The notes below the pieces were generated by a model, which had not been told where the DNA came from, did not search any database, and worked only from the letters and a program-made list of their open reading frames with translations. The position numbers were made by a program, and so were the translations under genes. A DNA stretch of 31,030 nt from positions 1-31,030 of the forward strand of contig JAEOSV010000249.1 of the NCBI GenBank assembly GCA_016840185.1, in the 5' to 3' direction. This stretch comes from Candidatus Hermodarchaeota archaeon. GTDB taxonomy: Archaea > Asgardarchaeota > Hermodarchaeia > Hermodarchaeales > Hermodarchaeaceae. Shown here piece by piece: positions 7,446 to 15,608 of this stretch. Within the stretch, counting starts at the first letter, position 1. Every line of letters starts with the position of its first letter.

Positions 7446-8981
7446 TTAAGCACCAGCAGTCTCCGGACTTGTTGAGTGCCGTAATCTCCGTCGATATAGG
7501 AAGAACCCAGCGATCGCGAGAATTATTATAATTGACACCCCAAGTCCAACGGAAATTAGTAATGGAGGAGGATTGTGCCCTAGGAGTGTAGAAAGATGAA
7601 GCCCCGCGGCTTCCCATACATTTGCGATTGCTGTAAGATGTCCCGAAATCTCTGTCAATTCAGCTGAATAGGAAGCGAAGCTGTATCCTAAGTTACCGCT
7701 ATTTTGTAATTCGCGCCCTAATCCGAGGAAGGTGTCCATCATCAAGGAGTGATGAGTAGGGGAACCGATTACGGTTAGGGAGGCATTGTGACTGAGGGCG
7801 GCTAAATGGGGTAGTGCTTGTTTTCCAATTTCGATGAAGGTTGTCAAATCATAATCTGTTACGATCTTTGGAAGGGCCTCCAATGCGCCCTTGTATGACC
7901 AATACTGAATGGTCATCATTGTTTCTATGTATGGTCCCAAGATAGCAAGAGAGTCGATGTGGATTTGGCGGATTGTTGAAATTGGACTCTTTTCATTGAG
8001 ATATTCTGTTAATCCTTGAGGATTCAGGTCAAACGCAAGCTGCCTGAACGCACTTGAACCAAAAAATACACTGGGTACATCGACAAGATCCGGGGCGTAT
8101 GATGCCCGATCTCCAAGTAATCGGCTGCATATCAGGTTCACGAGTTGGTAATCAAAATCCGCAACAGGTCCACTGCCCGGTTGCATAATAATAGTCCCAT
8201 ATCCAAGGGCAGCCCATGCATCGTTGAGTGTTGTGTAATTGATGGGGTAGTTCCAGCGTCCATCAGAGGGGTAGCCATAATTCGGTTCACATGCTCCGGT
8301 ACCAGGGTCCATTATCAAAGCAGTTTGGGCTGTATCATTATAACCAACTGCCACAATGGAGTGTCCAGCAGAGGTTTGAGCGTATGTGATGTTGAGGGTA
8401 CGAACGATGTCGTAATCTTCCGGTGGAAGATAATAGGGGTCAACCCAAAGTGAGAGCGGATATCCAGCATCAATCGTGGCGCGTAAAATGTCAAATGCTT
8501 CAATTTCACCGGATGTGCGTTTAACATTGAAACCGGCGCTTTCTAGAATTTGTGCCAAACTCGACCCTAGTTCTGATTCTGAATCCATGCAAAATGTTGT
8601 ATTGAGTCCATAGAACTCACTCAGGATCATCACAGGTCCCATTTGTCGAACCCAAGGACCTGGCCAGAAGTGCATAGCAGCCTCTTCACGAACCATGAAT
8701 GTGGCACATCCAATGCCAGAAGCCGCAAACACTCCTGCTAAATCTAAGGGTACGCCTGCACTTTGCAGTATCATGGATATGGCTGCCCAATGGCAGTATC
8801 CATTGAGTTGCTGCCATTCATAGTGGACACCGTCCACTTGTTCAGCTGACTGCCGCGAGAATACGGCATTATCTGAGAGGTTTTGGATGCCTGATGTCTC
8901 GTATTTTACTGATATTGAGAAGGCACTGAAGGAGAAAAGAAGAATCAGTGTCATTCCGAAGAGCGTAGATTTCACATTCAT
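7446..8981 (-). CDS. Secreted, membrane-anchored C39-like cysteine peptidase
   Basis: A 511-residue protein starting at the ATG at 8981, with a TTG six codons upstream as alternative. Residues 5-24 are a hydrophobic signal segment. The catalytic domain shows Cys63 in NGYCHWAAISMILQ, His207 in SAGHSIVAVGY and Asp225 in ALIMDPG, the Cys-His-Asp order of C39-like and other papain-like peptidases. Residues ~240-470 form a long, mostly helical ectodomain without a recognised family. A single transmembrane helix (about 474-496) and a basic RRRLRH tail anchor it, so the peptidase faces the outside. It is transcribed divergently from a Tfx-like regulator, and inverted repeats abut both starts, suggesting direct regulation. 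Without an ABC transporter nearby, it is unlikely to be a bacteriocin-exporter C39 domain. The target is unknown. Confidence 0.7.
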   Translation of the reverse strand: MNVKSTLFGMTLILLFSFSAFSISVKYETSGIQNLSDNAVFSRQSAEQVDGVHYEWQQLNGYCHWAAISMILQSAGVPLDLAGVFAASGIGCATFMVREEAAMHFWPGPWVRQMGPVMILSEFYGLNTTFCMDSESELGSSLAQILESAGFNVKRTSGEIEAFDILRATIDAGYPLSLWVDPYYLPPEDYDIVRTLNITYAQTSAGHSIVAVGYNDTAQTALIMDPGTGACEPNYGYPSDGRWNYPINYTTLNDAWAALGYGTIIMQPGSGPVADFDYQLVNLICSRLLGDRASYAPDLVDVPSVFFGSSAFRQLAFDLNPQGLTEYLNEKSPISTIRQIHIDSLAILGPYIETMMTIQYWSYKGALEALPKIVTDYDLTTFIEIGKQALPHLAALSHNASLTVIGSPTHHSLMMDTFLGLGRELQNSGNLGYSFASYSAELTEISGHLTAIANVWEAAGLHLSTLLGHNPPPLLISVGLGVSIIIILAIAGFFLYRRRLRHSTSPETAGA

Positions 8982-8988
8982 CGCCTTA

Positions 8989-9013
8989 ATGTTTACCAAA
9001 CTTCGGTAATGTT
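8989..9013. promoter_or_regulatory. Operator-like site upstream of peptidase gene
   Basis: ATGTTTAC (8989-8996) is followed 17 bases later (start to start) by GTAATGTT, a degenerate copy of GTAAACAT. The core also forms TTACC-N7-GGTAA. The 12-mer ATGTTTACCAAA at 8989-9000 recurs as its exact reverse complement at 9136-9147. The site lies directly upstream of the ATG at 8981. Confidence 0.55.
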
Positions 9014-9114
9014 ATACCAAAATCAATCATATTAAGTCATGGGAACTTAACGGTTCATTTTTCAGCCTAGAACTATCGAAAGGCAACTAGAATCCGAACT
9101 GACCCAATACAAAA

Positions 9115-9122
9115 CTATATAA
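9115..9122 (+). promoter_or_regulatory. TATA box of the Tfx-like regulator gene
   Basis: The sequence CTATATAAA, preceded by an A-rich BRE-like stretch, lies about 27 bases upstream of the GTG at 9148. Transcription would start at or next to the start codon, so the mRNA is probably leaderless. The flanking inverted repeat overlaps the predicted initiation site. Confidence 0.6.
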
Positions 9123-9147
9123 ATGTTTACTGATATTTGGTAAACAT
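9123..9147. promoter_or_regulatory. Perfect inverted-repeat operator at the regulator's start
   Basis: ATGTTTAC (9123-9130) and GTAAACAT (9140-9147) form perfect 8-bp arms with a 9-base spacer. The site sits between the TATA box and the GTG start codon, where a bound protein would block initiation. The adjacent regulator is the obvious candidate for autoregulation. Confidence 0.65.
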
Positions 9148-9705
9148 GTGAGAAGTAACGTCTTCACGATGATTTACTCTCACAACATCGAAAACACGAG
9201 GAACACTACATTGAGCATCCTTTCCCCCGATGAACAAATCGTGTGGCAACGGTTTCATCACGGGATGTCAACAAGCACGATAGCAAAAGCAGCACCCAAA
9301 AAGAGGTGGTCTGTTGCTTACGTCTCACGCGTGTTGAACCGAGCCCGGGGAAAAATTGCTAAAGCACTGCAAGAACAGGCGAAAAGTCATCGTCTGGATG
9401 TGGAAAGCCTGTTAAATTATAATGGTCTTCTGATCGGATTTGATTACCAAGCAAATACAGTAGTCTATGTCATCTTTACGGTGAAACTCGGAATCATCGT
9501 GTGGTACAAGCATGCCTCATATGCGGGGATGCTGTGCCATAATTGTCCAAAACTAAAGGAGTGTCGAGAAACTCTTGACACCATAATTTCTGAGTATGAC
9601 ATCAAGCTGCGACCCGATGAAGAAGTGCTGCCGATGACACAGCAGTCTTCGGCGATTTTTAACAAGCTGGCAGCGAAAGAAATTCCTCGGTATCAACGGA
9701 GTTGA
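9148..9705 (+). CDS. Tfx-like HTH transcriptional regulator with Cys cluster
   Basis: A 185-residue protein. Residues ~26-75 (LSPDEQIVWQRFHHGMSTSTIAKA...WSVAYVSRVLNRARGKIAKAL) form a helix-turn-helix of the sigma-region-4/Tfx type known from archaeal regulators. The C-terminal part has a beta-rich segment (GLLIGFDYQANTVVYVIFTVKLGIIVWY) and then C-x2-C-x5-C (Cys130, 133, 139), which may bind a metal or sense redox state. A TATA box 27 bases upstream argues for a leaderless GTG start; Met8 is an alternative. Its stop overlaps the next gene by 4 bases, so they share an operon. The perfect inverted repeat at its own start suggests autoregulation, with a partner site at the divergent peptidase gene. 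Target and signal are inferred. Confidence 0.65.
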   Translation: MRSNVFTMIYSHNIENTRNTTLSILSPDEQIVWQRFHHGMSTSTIAKAAPKKRWSVAYVSRVLNRARGKIAKALQEQAKSHRLDVESLLNYNGLLIGFDYQANTVVYVIFTVKLGIIVWYKHASYAGMLCHNCPKLKECRETLDTIISEYDIKLRPDEEVLPMTQQSSAIFNKLAAKEIPRYQRS

Positions 9706-10448
9706 AACACTTGAGTAGAGAAAAAGAAGAAAGTCGTGTAATCCGACCTCCTGGAGAACCTATCTCACATGGACGAGTCTTTAAACCCTCTCCCGCATAT
9801 TACAGGAAACGTCTTCTGGAAATGTTGCTCTTAGCAGCCTTGTATAATATCGTGGCATTGGGCATTTGGTTTGGAATATCACTTATCGGATTTGTTAACC
9901 CTGAATTAATATGGATGAACTTTGCTAATTGGTGGCTCCCCATCACAATTGGCGTTTGGCTTTTCAACTTCTTCTGGTACATCCCCGCGGCGATTCTGAC
10001 TCATATGTACGTTCGAAATATAGAATATTCAGTGATTTCCGAATCAGGGGAAACTATGCCGGAAGTCTATGTCAAGAAAGGCCTATTCAACCTCACTCGT
10101 AAGCACGTACCATTTCGAACCATTACGAACATCAGTACCAAAGCGGGCCCACTGGATCGTCTATTTAGTATTGGTTCGGTGAACATCGAAACCGCAGGAT
10201 TCTCTGGTGAGAAAAAAGAACCTGAAGAAAAACTTGAAGGAATTGAATTCTACGAGGAGGTCCGGGACTTCATTCTCCAGGAGCTACGGAAATATCGTTC
10301 ACCCTATGTAACAGGCACTGAACCCGGAACCTACAGGGATGACGAAATCCCCAAGTTACCTGATTCCTTAGATGACGAAATCCTCATGACATTACGCGAC
10401 ATGAAAACCATCCTAGAAGATATCTCGAAGAAACTGGAAAAAACTTGA
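9702..10448 (+). CDS. PH-domain (bPH2/DUF304) membrane protein
   Basis: A 248-residue protein with two transmembrane helices (about residues 40-63 and 77-99). A bacterial-type pleckstrin homology domain follows, recognisable by YSVISESGE...VYVKKGLFNLTRKHVPFRTITNISTKAGPLDRLFSIGSVNIETAG. This matches the usual rG-l--r---iPl--I-nv---qgplerl-Gigsv-i-tAG pattern of bPH2. The C-terminal ~40 residues are charged and helical (LRDMKTILEDISKKLEK), a likely coiled coil. bPH2 proteins are membrane associated and poorly characterised. The start overlaps the regulator's stop as TTGA; a second TTG at 9711 is possible because GGAG lies nine bases before it. A hairpin terminator follows the stop. Confidence 0.8.
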   Translation: MKHLSREKEESRVIRPPGEPISHGRVFKPSPAYYRKRLLEMLLLAALYNIVALGIWFGISLIGFVNPELIWMNFANWWLPITIGVWLFNFFWYIPAAILTHMYVRNIEYSVISESGETMPEVYVKKGLFNLTRKHVPFRTITNISTKAGPLDRLFSIGSVNIETAGFSGEKKEPEEKLEGIEFYEEVRDFILQELRKYRSPYVTGTEPGTYRDDEIPKLPDSLDDEILMTLRDMKTILEDISKKLEKT

Positions 10449-10471
10449 TAATAGAATTAGTTTGCCCTAAA

Positions 10472-10493
10472 GAGGAAGGAAAAATCCTTCCTC
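10472..10493 (+). terminator. Strong hairpin terminator after bPH2 gene
   Basis: GAGGAAGGA and TCCTTCCTC form a perfect 9-bp stem with an AAAA loop, 24 bases after the stop. T-rich sequence (GTTTTCT) begins some 10 bases later. This is the cleanest hairpin in the window. The remaining gap to 10690 holds the promoter of the next gene. Confidence 0.6.
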
Positions 10494-10648
10494 ATTTCCA
10501 GTTTTCTATAACTGCAACCAGAAGAATTGAAGGAGGGTCGTAGTAATGATCTCTTTTTCTTCAATGATTCTTCTCCTTTTTCCACAGCTTCGTTCTTAGT
10601 TTTCATCCGAATACAGATTCGAAAATATCCATTGGTAAATTGCTCGAA

Positions 10649-10656
10649 TATAAAAA
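10649..10656 (+). promoter_or_regulatory. TATA box for the SPATA20/YyaL-type gene
   Basis: TATAAAAA lies about 27 bases upstream of GTGGGAG (10676-10682), placing the transcription start near 10679. This argues against translation starting at the TTG at 10640 and for the TTG at 10691. Confidence 0.5.
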
Positions 10657-10690
10657 CGCACATGGATTTCTAAATGTGGGAGTTGCGACT

Positions 10691-12760
10691 TTGCCAAAGA
10701 AAACGAAAGAGCCAGTAAACCTGCTCATCCATGAGAAGAGCCCGTACCTGTTACAACATGCTCATAATCCCGTGAATTGGTATCCATGGGGAGATCAGGC
10801 GTTCGAGAAAGCGAAGAGCGCGGACAAACCCATTTTCCTTTCAATTGGGTATAGCACTTGCCATTGGTGTCATGTAATGGAACGGGAATCCTTTGAGAAT
10901 CCGCGAATTGCGAAATTGATGAATGATGCGTTCGTGAATATCAAGGTGGATCGAGAGGAGCGTCCCGATATCGATTCGCTTTACATGTCGGTTGCACAGA
11001 TGATGACAGGAAGTGGTGGTTGGCCCCTGACCATCATTATGCGACCCGATAAAACGCCGTTTTTTGCTGCAACTTACATCCCACCCGAAACGCGGTTTGG
11101 TCGAATGGGAATGGATGAGCTAGTACCTGAGATTCAACGATTGTGGAAACAGGATCGTACACGATTAGATACTATCTCGAAAAACATTCAAGATAGTCTT
11201 GAAGCCTCAGCATCTGGGTCATTTGGTGCTGAATTAGGCGAAGGCGTTTTGGAAATGACCTATGACCGTTTACACGAACGCTTTGATGAAGAGCACGGTG
11301 GCTTTGGTTTTCGCCCCAAATTTCCCTCACCACATAATTTGCTATTCCTGCTCCGATACTGGAAGCGCACTAACAACGGTGATGCCTTGCGCATGGTCGA
11401 AAACACCCTAGATGCGATGCGTTTGGGAGGAATCTTTGATCATGTGGGATTTGGTTTTCATCGGTATTCCACAGATCCCAAATGGTTACTTCCCCATTTT
11501 GAGAAAATGCTATATGACCAGGCCATGCTGATCATGGCTTATGCTGAAGCGTATCAGGCAACACGTAAGGACGAGTATGCACAGACGGTTCGAGAGATTA
11601 TCACCTATGTGCTCCGTGACATGACCAGTCCTGAGGGCGGCTTCTATTCAGCAGAAGATGCCGATAGTGAAGGAGAGGAAGGAAAGTTCTATGTTTGGTC
11701 TGAACGAGAGGTTCGCGATGTCTTATCGAAGAAAACAGCAAGTGCGTTTCTGAAATTCTTTAATTTTACAACACAAGGAAATTTCGTGGAAGAAGCAACC
11801 GGAAAACGCATGGGTACAAACATTCCCCATCTTAAACACACAATTTCTGACACCGCGTTAGTAAAGCTATTAGAAGGCGCAAGAAAGAAACTGTTTGAGA
11901 TACGCGAGGGCCGTATTCATCCTCATAAAGATGACAAAATCCTCACGGATTGGAACGGCCTCATGATAGCGGCACTCGCAAAAGCAGCTCGAATTCTAAG
12001 AGAACCCAAGTATGCTGATGTCGCAAATGACGCCACGAAGTTCATTTTCGAAAAGATGTACGAAAATGGGCGATTACTTCATCGATATCGTGATAGTGAA
12101 GCAGCTATCCCTGCGTTCCTTGATGACTATGCGTTTATGATCTGGGGACTCCTGGAATTGTACGAAACAACTCTTGAATCTACATATCTCAAAAAGGCTA
12201 TCGCTTTGAATGATGTTCTTCTTTCCCATTTCTGGGATGAAAAAGGGGGTGGTTTCTTCTTCACTGCGACTGATGCTGAAGGATTACTGGTGCGTAGGAA
12301 GGATGCATACGATGGAGCTATTCCATCAGGAAACTCTGTGGCGATGCTTAATTTGCTTCGTTTGAGTCGAATAACGGCGAAAACAGATTTGGAGGCTAAA
12401 GCGGCAAAAACTGGACAAGCGTTTTCCGGAGAAGTGCTAGGTGCTCCCGCTGGATTCACGCTCATGGTCAGTGCTGTCGATTTCGCTGTAGGTCCAAGCT
12501 ATGAAATCGTCATAGTTGGCGATCCTGATGCCTCAGATACCCAGACAATGGTTCAGACCATTAATGACCAATTCATCCCCAGCAAGGTGATCCTACTCGT
12601 TCCCACGGATGATAGAGCAGAGACCCTCATTGAACTGGCCCCATTCATCAAGGACTACAAAGGAATCAACGGAAAAGCGACCACCTATGTCTGTGCAAAT
12701 TACGTCTGCCAAACCCCAACAACGGATGTGAAGCACATGCTTCAGCTCTTGAACTCATAG
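10691..12760 (+). CDS. SPATA20/YyaL family protein (thioredoxin-like DUF255 plus six-hairpin barrel)
   Basis: A 689-residue protein close to the usual length of the family (human SPATA20, Bacillus YyaL). The N-terminal thioredoxin-like domain reads [25 protein letters not shown]...[21 protein letters not shown], with CHWC at Cys57 and Cys60. It continues with [14 protein letters not shown] and [25 protein letters not shown]. The remaining ~500 residues match an (alpha/alpha)6 barrel like that of N-acylglucosamine 2-epimerases and GH-type enzymes ([46 protein letters not shown]). The in vivo reaction of the family is not established. The frame opens at TTG 10640, but a TATA box inside that stretch and GGGAG eight bases before the TTG at 10691 favour the later start. 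Its stop overlaps the convergent methyltransferase stop by 6 bases. Confidence 0.88.
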   Translation: MPKKTKEPVNLLIHEKSPYLLQHAHNPVNWYPWGDQAFEKAKSADKPIFLSIGYSTCHWCHVMERESFENPRIAKLMNDAFVNIKVDREERPDIDSLYMSVAQMMTGSGGWPLTIIMRPDKTPFFAATYIPPETRFGRMGMDELVPEIQRLWKQDRTRLDTISKNIQDSLEASASGSFGAELGEGVLEMTYDRLHERFDEEHGGFGFRPKFPSPHNLLFLLRYWKRTNNGDALRMVENTLDAMRLGGIFDHVGFGFHRYSTDPKWLLPHFEKMLYDQAMLIMAYAEAYQATRKDEYAQTVREIITYVLRDMTSPEGGFYSAEDADSEGEEGKFYVWSEREVRDVLSKKTASAFLKFFNFTTQGNFVEEATGKRMGTNIPHLKHTISDTALVKLLEGARKKLFEIREGRIHPHKDDKILTDWNGLMIAALAKAARILREPKYADVANDATKFIFEKMYENGRLLHRYRDSEAAIPAFLDDYAFMIWGLLELYETTLESTYLKKAIALNDVLLSHFWDEKGGGFFFTATDAEGLLVRRKDAYDGAIPSGNSVAMLNLLRLSRITAKTDLEAKAAKTGQAFSGEVLGAPAGFTLMVSAVDFAVGPSYEIVIVGDPDASDTQTMVQTINDQFIPSKVILLVPTDDRAETLIELAPFIKDYKGINGKATTYVCANYVCQTPTTDVKHMLQLLNS

Positions 12761-13498
12761 ACGTTTCCGAGCACGGAGGCACAGGAAAGTTGGGTTTCGT
12801 GAAGTTTTTTCGTAATTTTCCGGAGAGTGGCGTTTGAATTCCTCTGTTGGTCGCGTTTCAATGAGTTTCTCGAATTGAAAACCTGTTTTATCCAAACACT
12901 CGAAGAAGGTACTCAATGGTCGGCGATACGTTGGTACAATTAACCCAAATCCACTCCAGAAGATTTCCAAATATTCTTTCTCGTAATAGTTCTTTGCGAG
13001 TATTTCTTTCTCTGGATGTTCCTTGTACGAAAATTTCGAAAAGGGGTGTTCAGTGGAGAAAATGACGTGCCCACCATCACAGAGTACCCGGTGAAATTCA
13101 TTAAAAAGTGAGTGCCAGTCTTTAACATAGTCTAGCACGAGTGAAGAGAAGACGATGTCAACAGAGTGATCCGCTAAGAAATCGAGGGATTCTTCAAGGT
13201 TTGCGCGGCGGATAGTTGCTCGATTCCCAACTCGTTGTTTTGTAAACTCAATCATTTTGGGGCTAACATCTATGGCAGTGACTGTTGCCTTTCTATCTAG
13301 GAGAAGTTCCGTGTAAAATCCAGGCCCGCACCCAGCATCGAGCACATGCTTGCCCTTTACTTCTGGCAGTAATGATAAGATTGCAGGACGTTCAATATAG
13401 GCGTTATATGGTGCCGTTTCTATTCGGGCATTGTATCTTTCAGCCATGGCTTCATAGGCATCCAAAGCAATTGGTTTTTCTTTATCGCGCTTACTCAA
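12755..13498 (-). CDS. Class I SAM-dependent methyltransferase in nikR operon
   Basis: A 247-residue Rossmann-fold methyltransferase of the UbiE/COG2226 type. Motif I is [12 protein letters not shown] (52-63), followed by the acidic ribose-binding VTAIDVSP, then [26 protein letters not shown] and [19 protein letters not shown]. The C-terminal part ([23 protein letters not shown]) is the common substrate-cap region. The TTG start at 13498 is preceded by GAGGGTT and lies only 2 bases after the nikR stop, so the two genes are almost certainly cotranscribed and the methyltransferase is expected to respond to nickel. The methyl acceptor is unknown. A link to tetrapyrroles is only suggested by the neighbouring radical SAM gene. 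Confidence 0.85.
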   Translation of the reverse strand: MSKRDKEKPIALDAYEAMAERYNARIETAPYNAYIERPAILSLLPEVKGKHVLDAGCGPGFYTELLLDRKATVTAIDVSPKMIEFTKQRVGNRATIRRANLEESLDFLADHSVDIVFSSLVLDYVKDWHSLFNEFHRVLCDGGHVIFSTEHPFSKFSYKEHPEKEILAKNYYEKEYLEIFWSGFGLIVPTYRRPLSTFFECLDKTGFQFEKLIETRPTEEFKRHSPENYEKTSRNPTFLCLRARKRL

Positions 13499-13500
13499 GC

Positions 13501-13929
13501 TTAACCCTCGGCTGAGTCTTCGTCTAGCATACTCGTTACTTTCAACTGGTTGATTCCACGCAATCTCTGCAATTGGCTAGCCAACTCTTTGATTTTTCTA
13601 GCCTGCCCATTCACCACGATTACTAACAGACAATGATGGCTATCTAAGTGAATGTGTGTTGCTGAAGAAATAAGAGGGGTATATTGGTGTTGAATGTTGG
13701 TGAGTTCTTCCTCCAATCCAGGAATTTCATGATTGTAGATGATAGTAATTGTACCAACGGCGCGAACCGCTGGATCATGCTCCCATAAATATTCTGAAAT
13801 AAAATCGCGCATCGCTTGTTGAATGGCCTTGGACCGGTCAAATCCGATACTCGATGTCACTTGATCAAATTCATCAAGTAGATTTGGTGGGAGAGAGATG
13901 CTAATACGTGCAACACCAGGCTTTGTCAT
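13501..13929 (-). CDS. nikR: Nickel-responsive regulator NikR (ribbon-helix-helix plus ACT-like domain)
   Basis: A 142-residue protein of standard NikR length. Residues ~7-45 form the ribbon-helix-helix DNA-binding domain (ARISISLPPNLLDEFDQV...FDRSKAIQQAMRDFI). The C-terminal ACT-like domain keeps all four nickel ligands of E. coli NikR (His76, His87, His89, Cys95) at the same spacing: here His81, His92, His94 and Cys100, seen in the THIHLDSHHC stretch. It is therefore expected to bind Ni(II) and then operator DNA. It is first in an operon with a methyltransferase and divergent from a HemW-like radical SAM gene. Inverted half-sites (GTAATA/TATTAC type) fill the shared promoter, pointing to autoregulation. 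No nickel transporter is present in the window. Confidence 0.9.
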   Translation of the reverse strand: MTKPGVARISISLPPNLLDEFDQVTSSIGFDRSKAIQQAMRDFISEYLWEHDPAVRAVGTITIIYNHEIPGLEEELTNIQHQYTPLISSATHIHLDSHHCLLVIVVNGQARKIKELASQLQRLRGINQLKVTSMLDEDSAEG

Positions 13930-13967
13930 TGGATATCACTTCAGTTGAGTCCTCTTTGGTACCGACT

Positions 13968-14015
13968 GTAATATTTATATGACGCTAGTATTACTTTTTT
14001 GGTCGGGAGTAATAC
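13968..14015. promoter_or_regulatory. NikR-like operator cluster in divergent promoter
   Basis: Three half-sites alternate in orientation: GTAATA (13968-13973), GTATTACT (13988-13995) and AGTAATAC (14008-14015). The first two form GTAATA-N15-TATTAC, close to the 6-N16-6 layout of the E. coli NikR site. The last two are perfect 8-bp arms with a 12-base spacer. TATA-like sequence (ATATTTATAT, 13971-13980) serves both strands within the cluster, so binding would block both promoters. Confidence 0.6.
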
Positions 14016-14016
14016 C

Positions 14017-15309
14017 ATGCTGAGCCGTATCGCAAACCAACGACTAGCCAAGAGTTTTTCAAAAATCAGGTTTACATTTACCGACATTGAATGGAAAGAA
14101 ATCTCAGCGGACCATGTAGGAATCTACATTCATGTACCTTTTTGTGAACAACTCTGTTCGTTCTGTCCTTTTCACAAAGTCGTATATCGTCCCGAGTTAA
14201 AATCGTTGTATCTTCAGGCGATTGAGAAGGAAATTCATCGTCGGGGCGTTAGTGGCCAAGTTGAATGGGTATACATTGGTGGAGGAACACCAAATTTACT
14301 TGCCCCCCATGAAATCGGGCAGATTCTTGGTGCCCTCCGTAAACATGTCGATTTGACGAATATCGGGATGGAAGGAAATCCTTTACAGTTTACACCAGAG
14401 TATCTTCAACAGATTCGGGAGTTGGGTGTAGAGAAATTGAGTACCGGCGTTGAATCCCTAAAACCGGACACGCTGAAGCTCGTGAACCGGGCAAAAGCGG
14501 ACGAAACCCATATTCAATCCGTCGTAGATTTTGCTAGGGATTTAGGATTCACTGTAAACGTGGATCTAATGATTGGTCTTCCGAAGCAATCGAGCGAGGA
14601 TTTTCTATATGATGTAGATCGAGTGGGAACGATAAATCCGCAGCAAATTACAATCTACCCATTTATGGACATACCGGGAGTCCGAGTTACCCCCGAAATG
14701 AATTCACGAAGCATGTTCAATCACATCGAACAAGCAGGAGAAATTCTGGAAAGATACAGGTATTTTCGGGAAAATGTCTGGGTCTTTTCAAAGACTAAAC
14801 ACATCTATGATTCAGCCCGAGATGAGCTGGTAATTGATTACCTGGGATTTGGAGCTGCAGCCTTTAGTAAGGTGGGTGGATTACAGATGGTCAACCCACC
14901 CTTCGCGTTATACTTAGATATGCTACAAAATGACAAGGCATTGGCATTTCAAACGACAGTAGATGAAACTTCAGAGGATTGGCGGAAATTTGCTCACCAA
15001 TTGTATAACCTTCGATTAGATCCGAAAATAATTCATGAACTGCCGAAGAGCATCAAGTTTGTACTCTCTTTGTTGAAATTGACAGGAAATGTGAAAGGAA
15101 CACAGGTTACACCGAAGGGCCGATTCTTCGTGCATGATTTAACAAAAACAGTGGTGGAAAGCTTACCTTTCCCAGTGAATAATCCGTCAGCAATCATGAA
15201 CTACGAAGAATATGAAAAACTCTTAATTTCTGCTCAGGCGCTTTTGTTGAAGAAAGAGCAAACTAGTGAACCTGTTTCATCTCCTCTTCCTCAGTCAGTG
15301 AACCTTTAG
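14017..15309 (+). CDS. HemW/HemN-like (coproporphyrinogen oxidase family) radical SAM protein
   Basis: A 430-residue radical SAM protein. The cluster motif CxxxCxxC is Cys43, Cys47, Cys50 in IHVPFCEQLCSFCPFHK, followed by VYIGGGTPNLL, the GNPLQFTPEYLQQIRELGVEKLSTGVESL segment and VNVDLMIGLPKQSSEDFLYDV. This order is that of the HemN/HemW family (oxygen-independent coproporphyrinogen oxidase, heme chaperone HemW and relatives such as HutW). The fourth Cys of true HemN (CxC) is absent, favouring HemW-like or another branch. The usual CDF after the cluster is CPF here. GGGAG seven bases before the ATG at 14017 fixes the start; TTG at 13999 is less likely. Its promoter lies inside the NikR-like operator cluster, suggesting nickel-linked expression. 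Substrate unknown; heme or nickel tetrapyrrole chemistry is a hypothesis. Confidence 0.8.
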   Translation: MLSRIANQRLAKSFSKIRFTFTDIEWKEISADHVGIYIHVPFCEQLCSFCPFHKVVYRPELKSLYLQAIEKEIHRRGVSGQVEWVYIGGGTPNLLAPHEIGQILGALRKHVDLTNIGMEGNPLQFTPEYLQQIRELGVEKLSTGVESLKPDTLKLVNRAKADETHIQSVVDFARDLGFTVNVDLMIGLPKQSSEDFLYDVDRVGTINPQQITIYPFMDIPGVRVTPEMNSRSMFNHIEQAGEILERYRYFRENVWVFSKTKHIYDSARDELVIDYLGFGAAAFSKVGGLQMVNPPFALYLDMLQNDKALAFQTTVDETSEDWRKFAHQLYNLRLDPKIIHELPKSIKFVLSLLKLTGNVKGTQVTPKGRFFVHDLTKTVVESLPFPVNNPSAIMNYEEYEKLLISAQALLLKKEQTSEPVSSPLPQSVNL

Positions 15310-15320
15310 TTCTGATTTGA

Positions 15321-15476
15321 TTAACAATCGTTGGGTATTTCCATGGGGTTTACGACAAGATAGTGAAATCCATGGTCTTCAGGATCTTTGATTAGTTTGC
15401 GGAGAGGATTATCACAGGTTGGACACCGCTCAACATGTTTGGGGAGTTTCCTTTCGCATTGAGGACAATGGATCAT
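15321..15476 (-). CDS. Small two-CxxC zinc-ribbon protein
   Basis: A 51-residue protein with CPQC at residues 4-7 and CPTC near residues 18-21, the pattern of a small zinc ribbon (zf-ribbon type). The short tail is acidic to neutral (DPEDHGFHYLVVNPMEIPNDC). The frame extends 11 codons upstream, but GGGTGACC five bases before the ATG at 15476 gives a clear ribosome-binding site for the shorter form. Such proteins act as small adaptor or RNA/protein-binding modules; the partner is unknown. It is convergent with the HemW-like gene (11-base gap). Confidence 0.6.
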   Translation of the reverse strand: MIHCPQCERKLPKHVERCPTCDNPLRKLIKDPEDHGFHYLVVNPMEIPNDC

Positions 15477-15608
15477 GTTGGTCACCCTTAGGAAAGGCAG
15501 TAAGTCCATCCCTAAAAACTTCGGTGAACCGGATTGTGTCAGTAACTACTGTTTGATAGGAAAACCCAGGAGAAGAGAAGAATTCTCACAATTGGAGAGA
15601 CATCTTGA

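Noticed and set aside
8145..8453. Open frame on the plus strand inside the peptidase gene
   Set aside because: It is the antisense shadow of a gene with clear catalytic motifs, and its product has no recognisable domain.
7446..8981. C39 peptidase as a bacteriocin-processing exporter
   Set aside because: There is no ABC transporter fusion or neighbour and no double-glycine leader gene; the protein has a signal segment and a C-terminal anchor instead.
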